NCBI GenBank assembly: GCA_029237695.1 | Contig: CM055271.1 | Coordinates: 83,773,488 to 83,837,487 of the forward strand | DNA from: Conchocele bisecta | Taxonomy: Eukaryota; Mollusca; Bivalvia; Lucinida; Thyasiridae | Direction: 5' to 3' | Length of the DNA stretch: 64,000 bases | Shown: positions 44,376 to 56,700 of the stretch, piece after piece | Position numbering within the stretch: position 1 is the stretch's first letter | Layout of the letters: each line of letters begins with the position of its first letter | The notes under the pieces: model-generated | What the model was told of the DNA's origin: nothing | The model's input: the letters and a program-made list of their open reading frames with translations, nothing else | The model's database searches: none | Program-made: the position numbers and the translations under genes

Positions 44376-44564
44376 GTTGGCAGACGCAATTCCATATATG
44401 TATAAAATTAATTGATGTCAAGCAATCATTTTTACAGCATGACGGTATAGTGAAACAGGCCCTGAAAATGCATTAGATTGACATTACACAGACATGGTAT
44501 TAGCGAGCGCACCACAGCAAACCCTCAGTGACCTAGGTAAGTAGGGGATTTTCTGGGGTGCCCG

Positions 44565-44660
44565 AGCAATAGGTTTTGTTTGTTTGTTTATTAGTGTTTA
44601 ACGGCCGTCCACAGCTAAGGTCATGTAAGGCCGGGCAAACGGGTTCGATCCCATATGTCT
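44565..44660 (+). mobile_element. SINE fragment, right arm
   Basis: GTTTGTTTGTTTATTAGTGT, then AACGGGTTCGATCCC (box B). Partner of 21475-21570. Confidence 0.6.
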
Positions 44661-44939
44661 TGTATATTTTAATTTCTTATTTACTAATTCCAGATAAGGG
44701 TGTGTTCACGTAATGAGCATTTCAGTAGGAAATGTGAGTATAATGTGAATACTGAACATAGCTTCTCCTAGTGCATGTGGTTGTAGTAATATATGTAATA
44801 AGTGTTGGGTAATTACAGCGTTACACATATTTAACAGAAAATGTTGAATTAATAACAACATTTAACAGAAAATGTGGAATTAATAACAACAACATTCAAC
44901 AGAAAATGTATAATGGCCAGTTCCATGCTAATTTTGGAC

Positions 44940-45825
44940 TATTCCGAGAACCGAAAATTGTCGTCTGCTGTTGTTTATATGTTGTCTTCTTTCTCACTAA
45001 AACATGGTTTGACAGCATTTTATAATCATTTCCAATGGAAATGATTCTAAAGTGCTATCAAAACATGTTTTTAATTACAAAAAAAAACACAAATAAAATA
45101 CGAGGGCCATGATGGCCCTAATTCGCTCACCTGACTCCATGAACACCAGAGGAGAATGTGACAGTGAGTTTGTGTTTTAAAACAATTGTGCTATTTTTAG
45201 ACGGCAGCCATCTTGGATTAGCGATGACCTCCATTTTAACAAATCTGAAAAGGCTTCACCCATGGACCATAACTTATAAGTTTGGCTACCATGGGCCAAG
45301 CGGTTCATGTGAAGAAGAATTTTGAAATCTCTAATAAAAGAAGGACCTTTTGACCTTTTGACGGCCATCTTCGTTGACACCTTCAATTTGATATATGACG
45401 TGACCATATTCGGTCAAAAATAAAATTTTACCCCACGGGTCACGCCCATTTTTGACCCCGGGGTCGCCATTTTAACAACTTTGAAAGAGCATTGTACATC
45501 GATCATTCCTACCAAGTTTTGTCGAAATCCGGTTGGCGGTTCTCGAGAAGATTTTTGAAGAATTTGTGCTATTTTTAGACGGCGGCCATTTTTGATTACG
45601 TAATGACGTCATTTTAACAATTTGGTAATCCCCCTACCTAAGGACCATGACCATGAAGTTTGGTGACTATAGACCCAATGGTTACCGAGGAGAAGACTTT
45701 TCGAAAATGTTCACGGACGACGACGACGGACAACGACGACGGACACATTGCGTTAACAATAGCTCACATGAGCTAAAAATAACAGCAGACGACATAATTT
45801 GATTCAGCACTGTAAGGGTTAACCC
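44940..45825. mobile_element. MITE split by a HINE, right arm
   Basis: ACCGAAAATTGTCGTCTGCT at the left and CAGCAGACGACATAATTTGA ... CTGTAAGGG TTAA at the right flank the HINE at 45100-45774. Same nesting as 20235-21182. Confidence 0.72.
45100..45774 (-). mobile_element. Short HINE, right arm
   Basis: Reverse-complement partner of 20279-21017: GAGGGCCATGATGGCCCTAA at its 3' end and AGCTCACATGAGCT at its 5' end. Confidence 0.78.
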
Positions 45826-46010
45826 TTAGAATGCGGGGTAACAAACATTGTCATCTGCTGGTGTTTCATATTTTGCCTTTATTCTCAATAAACATTGTCT
45901 GGCAGCACTTCAGAATCATAAAGTGCTGTCAAACTATGTTTTTGTTCATAGAAATGGAAAAAAACATCAACAGCAGACAACAATATTTAATTCCGCATTA
46001 TAAAGGTTGA
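45826..46010. mobile_element. TTAA-flanked MITE, right arm
   Basis: CCCTTAGAATGCGGGGTAAC after TTAA at 45820-45823. Partner of 20045-20230. Confidence 0.65.
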
Positions 46011-46950
46011 TCAAAAGTAGGGTATTCTTTTCACAACCATAAATAATGACAAACACTGCAGATCCTGATGAGGCGGCTCATAAAATAAAAAATTCCTGTG
46101 CACACCTACACACCATAAGGAATCTACATACCAAATATCAAGTCTCTAGCTATTACTGTTTAAATGTTTTTCTTACATGAAACGTGACAGATGGGCAGAT
46201 GGACAGCACCCTTAACAAAAACAATATACCCATTTTTTCTCCAAAAAAGTGTGGCAAAACTATGAAAAAGATCAAATAAGAATTCCACCACGGAAGTGGT
46301 GTCGCGCATGCCGAGGTATTGACCGTAACATGATCATGGGCACGTGCTACAGTAAGCATCACAAAAAACGTCACAAGTGCATGCTTAAAACATGAAAAAA
46401 GATCAAGGTGGAAGAAACTTTTTGAGATAAGAAAATGGCTAAGTGTTTCCACAACCATGTGAAGGTAAAAAAGGGCAGGGTCATGTTAATGGTGGCACTA
46501 GTGTGTTCAAAATGCTCACATGTATAAAGTGTCCAAATATTGAAGCAATCCGTCAAGTAATATTAAAGTTATACCACGATGACGAAGCTGGTACAAACTT
46601 TTACATTTCGGACGACGACGACGCGGACAACGGAAAAAGAGGGCTCGTAGCAGACTGCCTCGTAGATGCTTGAAATATTGCATTATCAGAAAAGTGGTGA
46701 AATGTGTCATAAAAAAAGATCCTGATGAGACTACTCTATATGAGCTGGATCAGAAGATTTACACTGTTTGCAAACATTGGTTTTGAAATTGTTAAATTAT
46801 GATATATATCACAAATATCACGTAAGTTAGGATGACTAGTTAACACAAGAAGACTCTTTGGCAAGAATTGCAAGCAACATCACCAACAAACGCTCTCATT
46901 TAAAACTTCACTTGAGATTATAATACTTTCTACACATGGTCTTGAAATAC
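46011..46950. other. Intronic sequence of the receptor gene, duplicated
   Basis: Mirror of 19150-20040. ORFs at 46153-46710 mirror those near 19447-19889 and follow HINE-like debris. No exon signals. Confidence 0.5.
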
Positions 46951-46954
46951 ATAC

Positions 46955-47015
46955 AGTGGAACCTCTCTAAATCGGACACCCTGGTGTAGGGTGTCTGGTT
47001 CAGAGAGGTTCCACC
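46955..47015. mobile_element. TA-flanked MITE, single copy
   Basis: ACAGTGGAACCTCTCTAAAT ... GAGAGGTTCCACCTTA. The left arm has four tandem units at this position. Confidence 0.7.
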
Positions 47016-47119
47016 TTATATCAAGAACTTTGGAATAGATTTCAACCAAACAAATTCAAGTTTCGTGTCTCGAATAACTCAACTAATGTAAAATCGTAAT
47101 CTTTCATTTGTGTTATATA

Positions 47120-47510
47120 TTTTGTCTTCTTTGTCAATACAATAAGGGTTCGACAGCACTTTAGAATCTTTTCCATCAGAAAACTTTTCCAAAACATTGT
47201 CAAAACGTGTTTTTGAAAAAGAAAAATGGAAAATAAATAATTAACAGGAGATGACAATTTTCTTCAGCATTCAAAGAGTTAAATCAACTTCAATCAAGCA
47301 CATGCATTTCTTCAGCATTCTAAGAGTTAAATCAACTTCAAAGTTGATTTAACTCTTAGAATGCTGAAGAAAATTGTCGTCTGCTGTTAATTATGTAAAT
47401 ATCTGCCACAAAACAATCTTTACAATGCTGAATTAAATGTTGTCGTCTGCTGATTATTTATTATTTTCCATTTTGACAGTTGGCATTCTACGGGTCAAGT
47501 CAACTTCAAT
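47120..47510. mobile_element. Nested CCCTTAGA-family MITEs, right arm
   Basis: Mirror of 18330-18720, with the hairpin AAATCAACTTCAAAGTTGATTT centred near 47341. Confidence 0.65.
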
Positions 47511-47560
47511 CAAGAACATGCACAGAACCTTTTTTTAATCACAAGCACGAGTCCCCGTCG

Positions 47561-47750
47561 TTAGTTCTCGTAAATGTTTTCGTCCATCGTGGAAATGGAG
47601 CTGTTGCTATTGGAGTCGGTGGCCACCTCAATAAACGCGGAGTCCGTGCTGACTCGCGACATCTTCTGGTACGTGTTCTGTCTCGAGCTGGCACCTTGCT
47701 TATCTCGGCGGCGTTGGTTGACCGGTCTGCGTGTGTTGTCGGATGTCAAT
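47561..47750 (-). CDS. Receptor exon: cytoplasmic tail and stop
   Basis: Acceptor CTGCTTTGCAG, entry in phase 2 (CG|A completes Arg). It encodes RLTSDNTRRPVNQRRRDKQG, then Ser/Thr/Asp-rich sequence ending STMDENIYEN and TAA. Tyrosines in NTYQKM and NIYEN could be phosphorylation or SH2-type sites. Full frame, unlike the left-arm copy at 18110. Confidence 0.8.
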
Positions 47751-50700
47751 CTGCAAAGCAGTAGCCATCACTAACCTTCGTAAAAGGGCGAGATATGTTA
47801 TGGGACCCCAGCCGATGAAAGGGTCTTTATGGCGTTTTTTTTTAGGAATTTGTAGCAAAAGAGACGAGCCATGTGATTTTGTACCTACTGTCTGTTTCAA
47901 GAAACCTGCCCAAATTTTACGGATATATCCACAATGTGAAAACAATATAATTTCGGTAATATTAAAGTATAGCAAAATTTAAGAATGAGCCTACTTTTTA
48001 TTTCGTGAAATTTGGTCCAATATTGATTTTATTGCGAAAAAACAATTCCCACATGCTAAATCCACATAGACATCTTCGCAGTGTCTATGTGGATTTAACA
48101 TGGGCAAATTTTTCCAATTTCAGAAATAGCGGACCGATTTTCAAAATGTAACTTGTTTTCTTAGTTGGATCATTTCCAAGCTATCTTGCTAGGTTTCAGA
48201 ATCAATTTCCAAAATATTTTGTTTTCCAGGTTCTCCATCTCTTTTTTTCCCCCATGTTAAATTCACATAGAGAACTCATTTTTCGTAATAAAATCAATAT
48301 TTGACAAAATTTCACGAAATAAAAAGAAGGCTCATTCTTAATTTTTGATAAAATTTAATATTATACATTGTCTATATGGCCGTAAAATTTGGGCAGCTTT
48401 CGTGAAACAGACGATGTACGATTTTTCATGAACACTACAGAAACTGATATTCTCTGTAAATTACAAAAATGGACACAATTTTCACAGCAAACACAGAATT
48501 CTATTCCACATTTTCTTCGCACAATCTTAGGTACAAAATCACATGACTCATCTCATTTGTGGGTCCTGACTGTTCTGTGCACTCCCACAGCAATATCGGG
48601 ATCAGTAGCCAATTTCATCAAAATTGCAAAGTATACTTTGAGAGAGTAATCATTTATTTTTCCTGAAATGCATTATTTCATATAGAACTAACGACTGCAT
48701 ATATTTTATGATTAAAAGTATGCAGAATTATTATACTGAATTCATTATATTATCACAGCCAAAATGTAATAAATTCAGTATAATAACAAGAGCTGTAGGA
48801 GAACAGCATAGCTCGACTACGAGGGTTGTCGATGTACACATAGCTTGCTTGACAAACAAGGTGGCCGCAGCCTACATAAAAACCATAACCATGGTTGACT
48901 AAAATCCTTAAAGGTGCATGCCGACGTGCCAGGTTCTAATATAGGGAGGCATATTTTTTTCGTCCATACATTAGATATAACATTGTTCGGGCAAAATGAA
49001 CAGTCATAAACCATTTTCGGACGATATAATTTGCATTTTTATACTTCGTATATCATACATGAATTTTCACAATGATATCAGGGGCGATAACCGTGTTTCC
49101 TTAAAATGTTAACTGACATTACTATTTCTTCTCTGTAATTACTTTTTGATGTGCAATGATCATTAACCTGTCGAAAACATTGTTTTTTCAGGCGATTCAT
49201 TTAATTAGTATAAATAATTAAACAAGAGGGCCATGATGGCCCTAATTCGCTCACCTGACTCCATGAACACCAGAGGAGAATGTGACATTGAGTTCATAAG
49301 TGTTCTATAAAAAAATTGTGCTATTGTTAGATGGCAGTCATCTTGGATTAAGCGATGACTCATTTTACCAAATCTGAAAATGCTTCACTCAAGGATCTTA
49401 ACTTACTATGAAGTTTGGCCAGCATCGGCCATGTGGTTCCTGAGAAAAAGACGTTCAAAATCTCGAATAAATGGACCTTTTGGAGGCCATCATGGATGAC
49501 ATAATCATCTGATTCCGACAAATATTGCACCAGAGCAATCGCCTCATCGATACCTTCAATCTGATATATGACATGAGCATATTTGGTCAAAAATAAAATT
49601 TGACCCCACGGACAACGCCCATTTTTGACCGCGGGGTCACCATTTTAACACCTTTGAAAGAGCATTCTACATCGATCATTCCTACCAAGTTTCGTCGAAA
49701 TCCGGCTGGCGGTTCACGAGAAGATTTTTTAAGAATTTGTGCTATTTTTAGACGGTGGCCATCTTGGATTAGCGACAACCTCCGTTTTAACAAATCTAAA
49801 AAGGCTTCACCCATGGATCATAAACTGTAAAGTTTGGCCAGCATGGCCCAAGCGGTTCGTGTGAATTTTGAAATCTCTAATAAAAGAACGACCTTTTGAC
49901 CTTTCGGTGGCCATCTTGGATGACATGACCATCCAATTTCGACAAATAATGTACCAGAGCAATCGCCTCTTTGATACCTTCGATTTGATATAGACATGAC
50001 CATATTCGATCAAAAATAAAATTTGACCCCAATTTGACCAAACGGGCCACGCCCATTTTTGACCCCGGGGTCACCATTTTAACAACTTTGATAGAGCATT
50101 GTACATCGATCATTCCTACCAAGTTTCATTGAAATCCGGTTGTCGGTTCAGGAGAAGATTTTTTAAGAATTTATGCGATTTTTAGACGGCGGCCATCTTG
50201 GATTAGCGATGACCTCCATTTTAACAAATCTGAAAAGGCTTCACCCATGGAACATAACTTTTAAGTTTGGCTACCATGGGCCAAGCGGTTCATGTGAAGA
50301 AGAATTTTGAAATCTAATAAAAGAACGACCTTTTGACCTTTTGGCGGCCATCTTGGATGACATAACCATCTGATTTCGACAAAAAATGCACCTTCGATTT
50401 GACATGACCATATCCGGTCAAAAATAAAATTTTACCCCTAATTGACCCCACGCCCCTCGCCCATTTTAACAACTTTGAAAGAACATTGTACATCGATCAT
50501 TCCTACCAAGTTTTGTCGAAATCCAGTTGGCGGTTCTTGAGAAGATTTTTGAAGATTTTGTGCTATTTTTAGACGGCGGCCATTTTGGATTACGTGATGA
50601 CGTCATTTTAACAATTTTGTAATTCCCCTACCTAAGGACCATGACCATGAAGTTTGGTGACCATAGGCCCAATGGTTACCGAGGAGAAGACATTTGAAAA

Positions 50701-53700
50701 TGTTCACGGACGACGGACGGACGACGGACACATTGCGGTAACAATAGCTCACATGAGCTTCGCTCAGGTGAGCTAAAAATACCATGCCTCATTTGCATAT
50801 GAAAATAGCCCGATACCACCGTGCATCACTATCAGTAAAATAAATATTATTAAATAGAGAATATTCATATTTTTGCAACGAATATGACATATATGTTCAT
50901 CGAGTGGTGTGAAATGTCCATATTTCACGAGTGCCGTTAGGCTTATAAAAGTGAACACATTTTTTTCGGCCGGATATTTTGAAAAAAATGAATATAGATG
51001 GCGGAAGTAAAAATGTAGTCGTATTCTCACCGGAAGTTGTATATTTCATCGATGAGAACATATGACTTTTATTTACATCGTATCACTATGTATTTCATGG
51101 GTAGGTATATAATAAAGTATTATATCTGTATAGCGGGCACTCGTAATTTTTAGAACTGGTGGAATAGTGACACAATTATACACTTATTTAATTCCTGTAA
51201 AGAACATTTTGTGCCTACTGCGCGGGCATGTACCTTTAACCAAGGGAAATTAAGTAAGTAATTCAAGGTTAAATGTAGGTCAATGTCAGATATAATATAA
51301 GTCAGGGGTTATTGATTTACATCACTAGGAGATGAAGTTTTTTAAGTATGGTTGCTGTAGGCCCAGGAGTATTCCATATACAAGCTTGACTAAAAGCCTT
51401 AACCAAGGGGAATTAACTAAGTAATTCAAGAGGAAATGTAGGTCAAGGTCAAATATAGATCAGGGGTTATTGATGTACATCCCTATGAAAAAAGGTTGTC
51501 CAAGTATGGTGTCTGTATGCACAATAGTATTCCATGTACAAGCTTGACTAAAAACCTTAACAAGGTGGAATAAACACATTAATCAAGGGGAATTAACCAA
51601 GTAATTCAAGGTTAAATGTAGGTCAAGGTCAAATATAGGTCAGGGGTTGTTGATGTACATCACTAGGAGATGAAGTTGTCCAAGTATGGTTGGTGTAGGG
51701 CCAGGAGTATTCCATCTACAAGCTTGATTAAAAACCTTAACCAAGGGGAATTAACTAAGTAATTCAAGAGGAAATGTAGGTCAAGGTCAAATATAGATCA
51801 GGGGTTGTCGATGTACATCACTAGGAGATGATGCATCCAAGTATGGTGGGTGTAGGGCCAGGAGTATCTTAACCAAGGTGTGACAGTGACGCCGACGCCG
51901 ACGTTAGGGTGACTACATAAGCTCCAACTATTCTTTGAATAGTCAAGCTAAAAATTAATAAATTTATCCTTAAATTGAAAATTTCTCCCTCAAAGTATAC
52001 TTTGCTAGAATAAGTATACTTTGCAATGTTGGTGAAATAGGCTACAGATCAGGTTAGAAATGAAAGAAACATGAACATCCAGCAAACAACAAAACTCCTG
52101 ATTTTTATGGACTTAGCTCTTTGCATGCTGGGAAACTTGTGGGCTATAAATAGTTCAAAACTAGCGGACAAGAATTCATCATATTTTCTTGTATTTCTCC
52201 CCGTAAATATCATGAATATGTCTTGTCCTGAGGACTCAATTCTAATGAAATTTCAAGACATATTTACAGAGAGAAATAAAACATATACTCGTTTGTATAT
52301 AATTTGTTTGGCGGATATTTTCGCCGCTAGCATGCAAAGAGTTATACCGTTATAACCCTAAAGATTTGGACAGCATTTCTTTTGGGAAACCCCAATACCA
52401 AGGTGTGGGATCACGTGGTTTCCGAACAAAAATTGTCATTTTCACAGTAGATTTTCTTTAAAATCTTCCTGACAAACGGACGGATTTTGATATGTAGAGC
52501 ACCAAATATGATTCCATACGAGTTCTATGTGTGCTCTGAAAGTTATTTAGAACAACTTATGACTTGCACAAAGAATCGAGTACCGTTTATTTCTTACATT
52601 CACGTGCTCTCATTTTTATTTACATTTACGGTAACCCATTCTTCGTCAAATTTACAGAATTATGAGATTAAAGCCGCCTATACAATAAAGGGCAACGTGT
52701 ACCGCATTTGCTGCGGTATATTGCATAAAATATGTCATTCTATTTGAAAGATATTAAAAGAAATATACTGTAAACAAATCTAAAAACAAGACGTCACACC
52801 GTTTGGAAACCACGTGATCCCACACCTTGAATACACTGTTATTGTGATAAACAAGTACAACCATAATAACCGTAAATATTTGGACATTCCTTGCTGCAAG
52901 AAACCATAGATTAATGTGTGTTTCCCAGAAAAACTTGTGTCCCAATATTTAGGGTTATTATGTTTTTTCCCGAAATCTAAACGGAATATTTACATTGAAA
53001 TAAATATATATTCAGCCTGAAATTAGAATAACCGGACATGGTGTCGGCTCCATGCCACACCAGTCACTTGGCCCCTTCTGATAAAAGTAATACCGGTAGG
53101 ATTACTCTTTTAAGGGGTATATAACCAGGGGAGGTATACTCATGGCCCATGTGCCAAAGCAACAATGGAAATTCACTATGCGCATCTACACCTTACTCTG
53201 TGCAGCATTCAAAGTTTGGGTTGGAGACAGTGAGGCTGGGTACCAGGTGATATTTTACCTACCTCCTCGCAGGTGTCAAAGTTTGGGTTGGAGACCGTTA
53301 GGCTGGGTACCAGCTCCTCCAATTCATCCTTTGGTGACTTGTGGTAGTGGACGAGCTTGGAAAACCACTGTTCTCGTCCTCTGTAACAATATACAGAGAG
53401 ACGGTCGATATTTGAGACAAGCATTGATTTTGTACATTAGACGGTGGGCAATTTTTCATGAAAAATATTTTCTATAAATGACGTCGAATGTTGAAGTTTT
53501 CAGAGAAAATATTTGCAGATATTGAAAATGGCAATACGTATTTGCTCTTAAAATTTCGTCAATTTTCAATGTCATTTATGGAACAAATCATAAATTTTGT
53601 AAATAATTTTCATGAAAAATCGCACATCTTCATATGGCTCGTCTCATTGTTCTTTTCAGTACAAGGCTAAAGCCACATTGTTGAATGACATAACGATATG

Positions 53701-56700
53701 GCCTGTTCCTCACGTTTTAAATCAAGTATTACTGGGTGCGTAATAATATTTGGACTAGCCACATCAACGGGGACCAGTTCAATCTGGTAATTCTGATGCA
53801 ATAAACATTAAATGTCATCTGTAGAATATATAAGGCCGTCTGTTTGGACTGTTTAATCAGCGTACAAAGACTAGTGCTATAAACTCAGTTGACGTTGGTT
53901 GTAAGGTTGAAACCACACCGTGTTGCCTTGGTGCACTGTTTGATGGTCTGTGCACGGGCGTTAACCCGGGACTCGGAGATCTAGGTTAATTTCTAATAAA
54001 TCCACTATATGATCAATTGCGTGTTAATAACAGTATGATTATAGAACTACTTTGTTGTTTGTCTTGGAGAGGTTCCACAGAAGGTGCAAGTCAGATGGTG
54101 ACCACAACAACGTTACGTTAAAATAATATATTTATTAAAAACATTTAAGTAGTAGTTAAATTGAGCCGACTCATTGTAGTATAATATGGCGGCTCAAGTT
54201 CCTTGAATGGTGATTACTACGACATTGTACAGTATGTTGTTGTTGTCTAATGATTTGGCGCTTGTTGTGTGGTCTTTATTCGCGCCAACACATGTAGTCA
54301 CTAAGTTCGTATAAGTATAACACTAGCACGTGCGTACTCTGGAGCGAGGGGCTGGATCTGCACCTGGTTGAGTGTACAATGTGATGGACTGTCCTATTGT
54401 GTACTTAACCTGGTGCCGATTGGACACCTGCACGCCCGTCCTTTGGCTTGATGAATTTTCATGGTTACCGTTTTCATTTTATTCCCGTGACGATCTTTCT
54501 TGTAATGGGCTTGTTGATACACTTATCAACTGTATCTCTATAGGAAAGATCTTGCGGCCATTTATATTCCACTTCCCAAATAAAATTGTGGTAGGAAATA
54601 ACAATAAATATAGTCATATGTTAAGTGGTCTTTATTTTTTCATGCCAATTCAGGTCGGTCCTGAAATAATATATTTATTAAAAACATTTAACAATTTCAG
54701 TCATGAAATAATCGGTAAAAAAACACAAATATTAAGATTCTATTTATTGCATAAGCACTGCATCATACATGGAAGATGTACCGATTTCTGTTTTCTTTAA
54801 TCTTATTTGCCTATTATTACACTAGTGTATTATGGTTTTAGTAGAGAAGTGAAGTATGATGTTTAATACACTGTGAATGGACTTTAAAAATCAAACAAAG
54901 TGTTGTTGTTTGCTATGAAAGTATCAAAGTAAGTTGTGCGTCGTTTCCTATGAAATTTGTTTCTTGTTATTTACTACAGTGGAACCCCTCTAAACTGGAC
55001 ACTCGAGACAATATGGATGTCTACCTGAGATGTGCTTCGCTGTTATGTATCTCTGATTACAATGACTTTTCATGGTTGCAAAACACTAGAATGTGTCATG
55101 AAGTGCTAATATGTCTGATTTACAGTGGAACATCTCCAAACCGGACGCCCTGTGGTTTTTCGCTTAACACATTTCATGCTGAGGATACACCATTTTGTTT
55201 GTGGAAAATCCTAAATATTATATTTATATGAGCTCAGAAATATATGTCGTGACCACCATTTGAACCGTCTCAGGTAACAACATATATTTTCATTGAGCAA
55301 TAACAAAAATAAAAATAAAATATTTTAAAAATTTCATACCCATAAAGGTGTATTCCGAACGTAATGGGTTAAACAGTTATTCATTTTGTCCGTTTGGAGA
55401 GGTGCCACTGTATCAGATATCCAATCTGTGGTTTTTTGCTTAATGCACTGTAAATGATTGCACTAGTGTATGTGATCGAATACTGTTATTTACAGTGTAA
55501 CCTCTCCAAACCGGACACCTCCAAGGGTGTCCGGTTTGGAGAGGTTCCACTGTATAACAAATTATCAAAAGAAAGCCGTTTATTCCTACAGGTCCACATA
55601 CCGATATTTCTTAAAGTAGCAGATGCCTAGAACAGCGACGGCCACTACGACGAGTCCAGCCAATATCATACCCGCGATCCAGATCTTCTCGTCAGGAGAG
55701 TCTTCCGACATTCTCAGAGTATCCAACGTACCGGGCGCATTGGTCGTACTTCGCCCATCACCGATATGTCAACCCGTGTGTAAGTGTACATCAGCGGTTG
55801 GCTGGTCCGAGGGTTTAGTTGATGGTGCGACAATGTGTTCTAGAGCGGAATTGTCGTCGTGTTTCGGAATAACGTTTTGCGGAGGAGGTTGGATATAGTC
55901 CAAGTATGGGACGACATATGCGTTGTTGGAGCTGGGATCATTTGATGCGAGGGAATCAATGGGTGCAAGGGGTTGAAGGGGTGGGAGAGTTTCAAAGGTC
56001 GGTAGGGGAGCAAGAGGCGGTAGGCTCGGCTGGGGATAGATAACTAGGTCTACTGGATCGGACGTCTGCTGATGTATCTGTCCAGTGAAGATTTCTATCT
56101 TCGGCAAGGAATCAGTCTGCACCAGTTCATTTGCTGAAATATAGAGAATAATAATCTAGTGTCTTTTGATTAAGTTTATCAAGCATGGCTAGGAAAAGGT
56201 TCCAAGGAATTCCTAGCGGCCGTTTCCGAGCTGAGCTTGATAAACGTACACTATCAGTTGCCTATTTCACGAACATTGCAAAGTATACTTTTCTAGCAAA
56301 GCATACTTTGAGGGAGAAATGTTCAATTTTAATCATCAAATATATGCAGTCGTTAGTTCTATATGACCTAATGCATTTTGAGAAAAATAAATGATTTCTC
56401 CCTCAAAGTATACTTTGCTAGAAAAGTGTACTTTACAATGTTGATGAAATAGGCTACCGGTACAGGAGAAAATAGAGTATGTTATTCGTCACGTAACATT
56501 CTCAGGTCATTTTAGGCCGGGTTAACAGGGTCTAATCAGAAATTTCACCTGTACATATAGGGGGGAAATACCAAAATCAGACCTGAATATGTACATAAAG
56601 AAATAATATATTCATTCCTGAAATCAGAATAACCTGATCTGGTGTCATGTCCTCACCACACCTAACATCACCTTTCCCCAATCCCTAAAAATAACAGTAT

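Larger units (their letters stand above)
42054..55876. repeat. Right arm of the giant inverted duplication
   Basis: This is the mirror copy of 4308-29855. The receptor gene runs continuously out of this arm to the right (exons at 57270-63286), so I infer that this arm is the ancestral locus and the left arm is the inverted copy. It lacks the 5.67-kb element, the hAT-like element and most of the tandem expansion of the TA-flanked MITE seen on the left. It carries about 3.8 kb of its own sequence at 50990-54831 with no partner. Confidence 0.92.

Noticed and set aside
52352..52958. CCCTAAA words suggesting telomeric sequence
   Set aside because: Single occurrences at the ends of a TIR element, not a repeat tract.
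54372..54800. 142-codon ORF
   Set aside because: Chance AT-rich frame, with no domain, no splice context and no left-arm counterpart.
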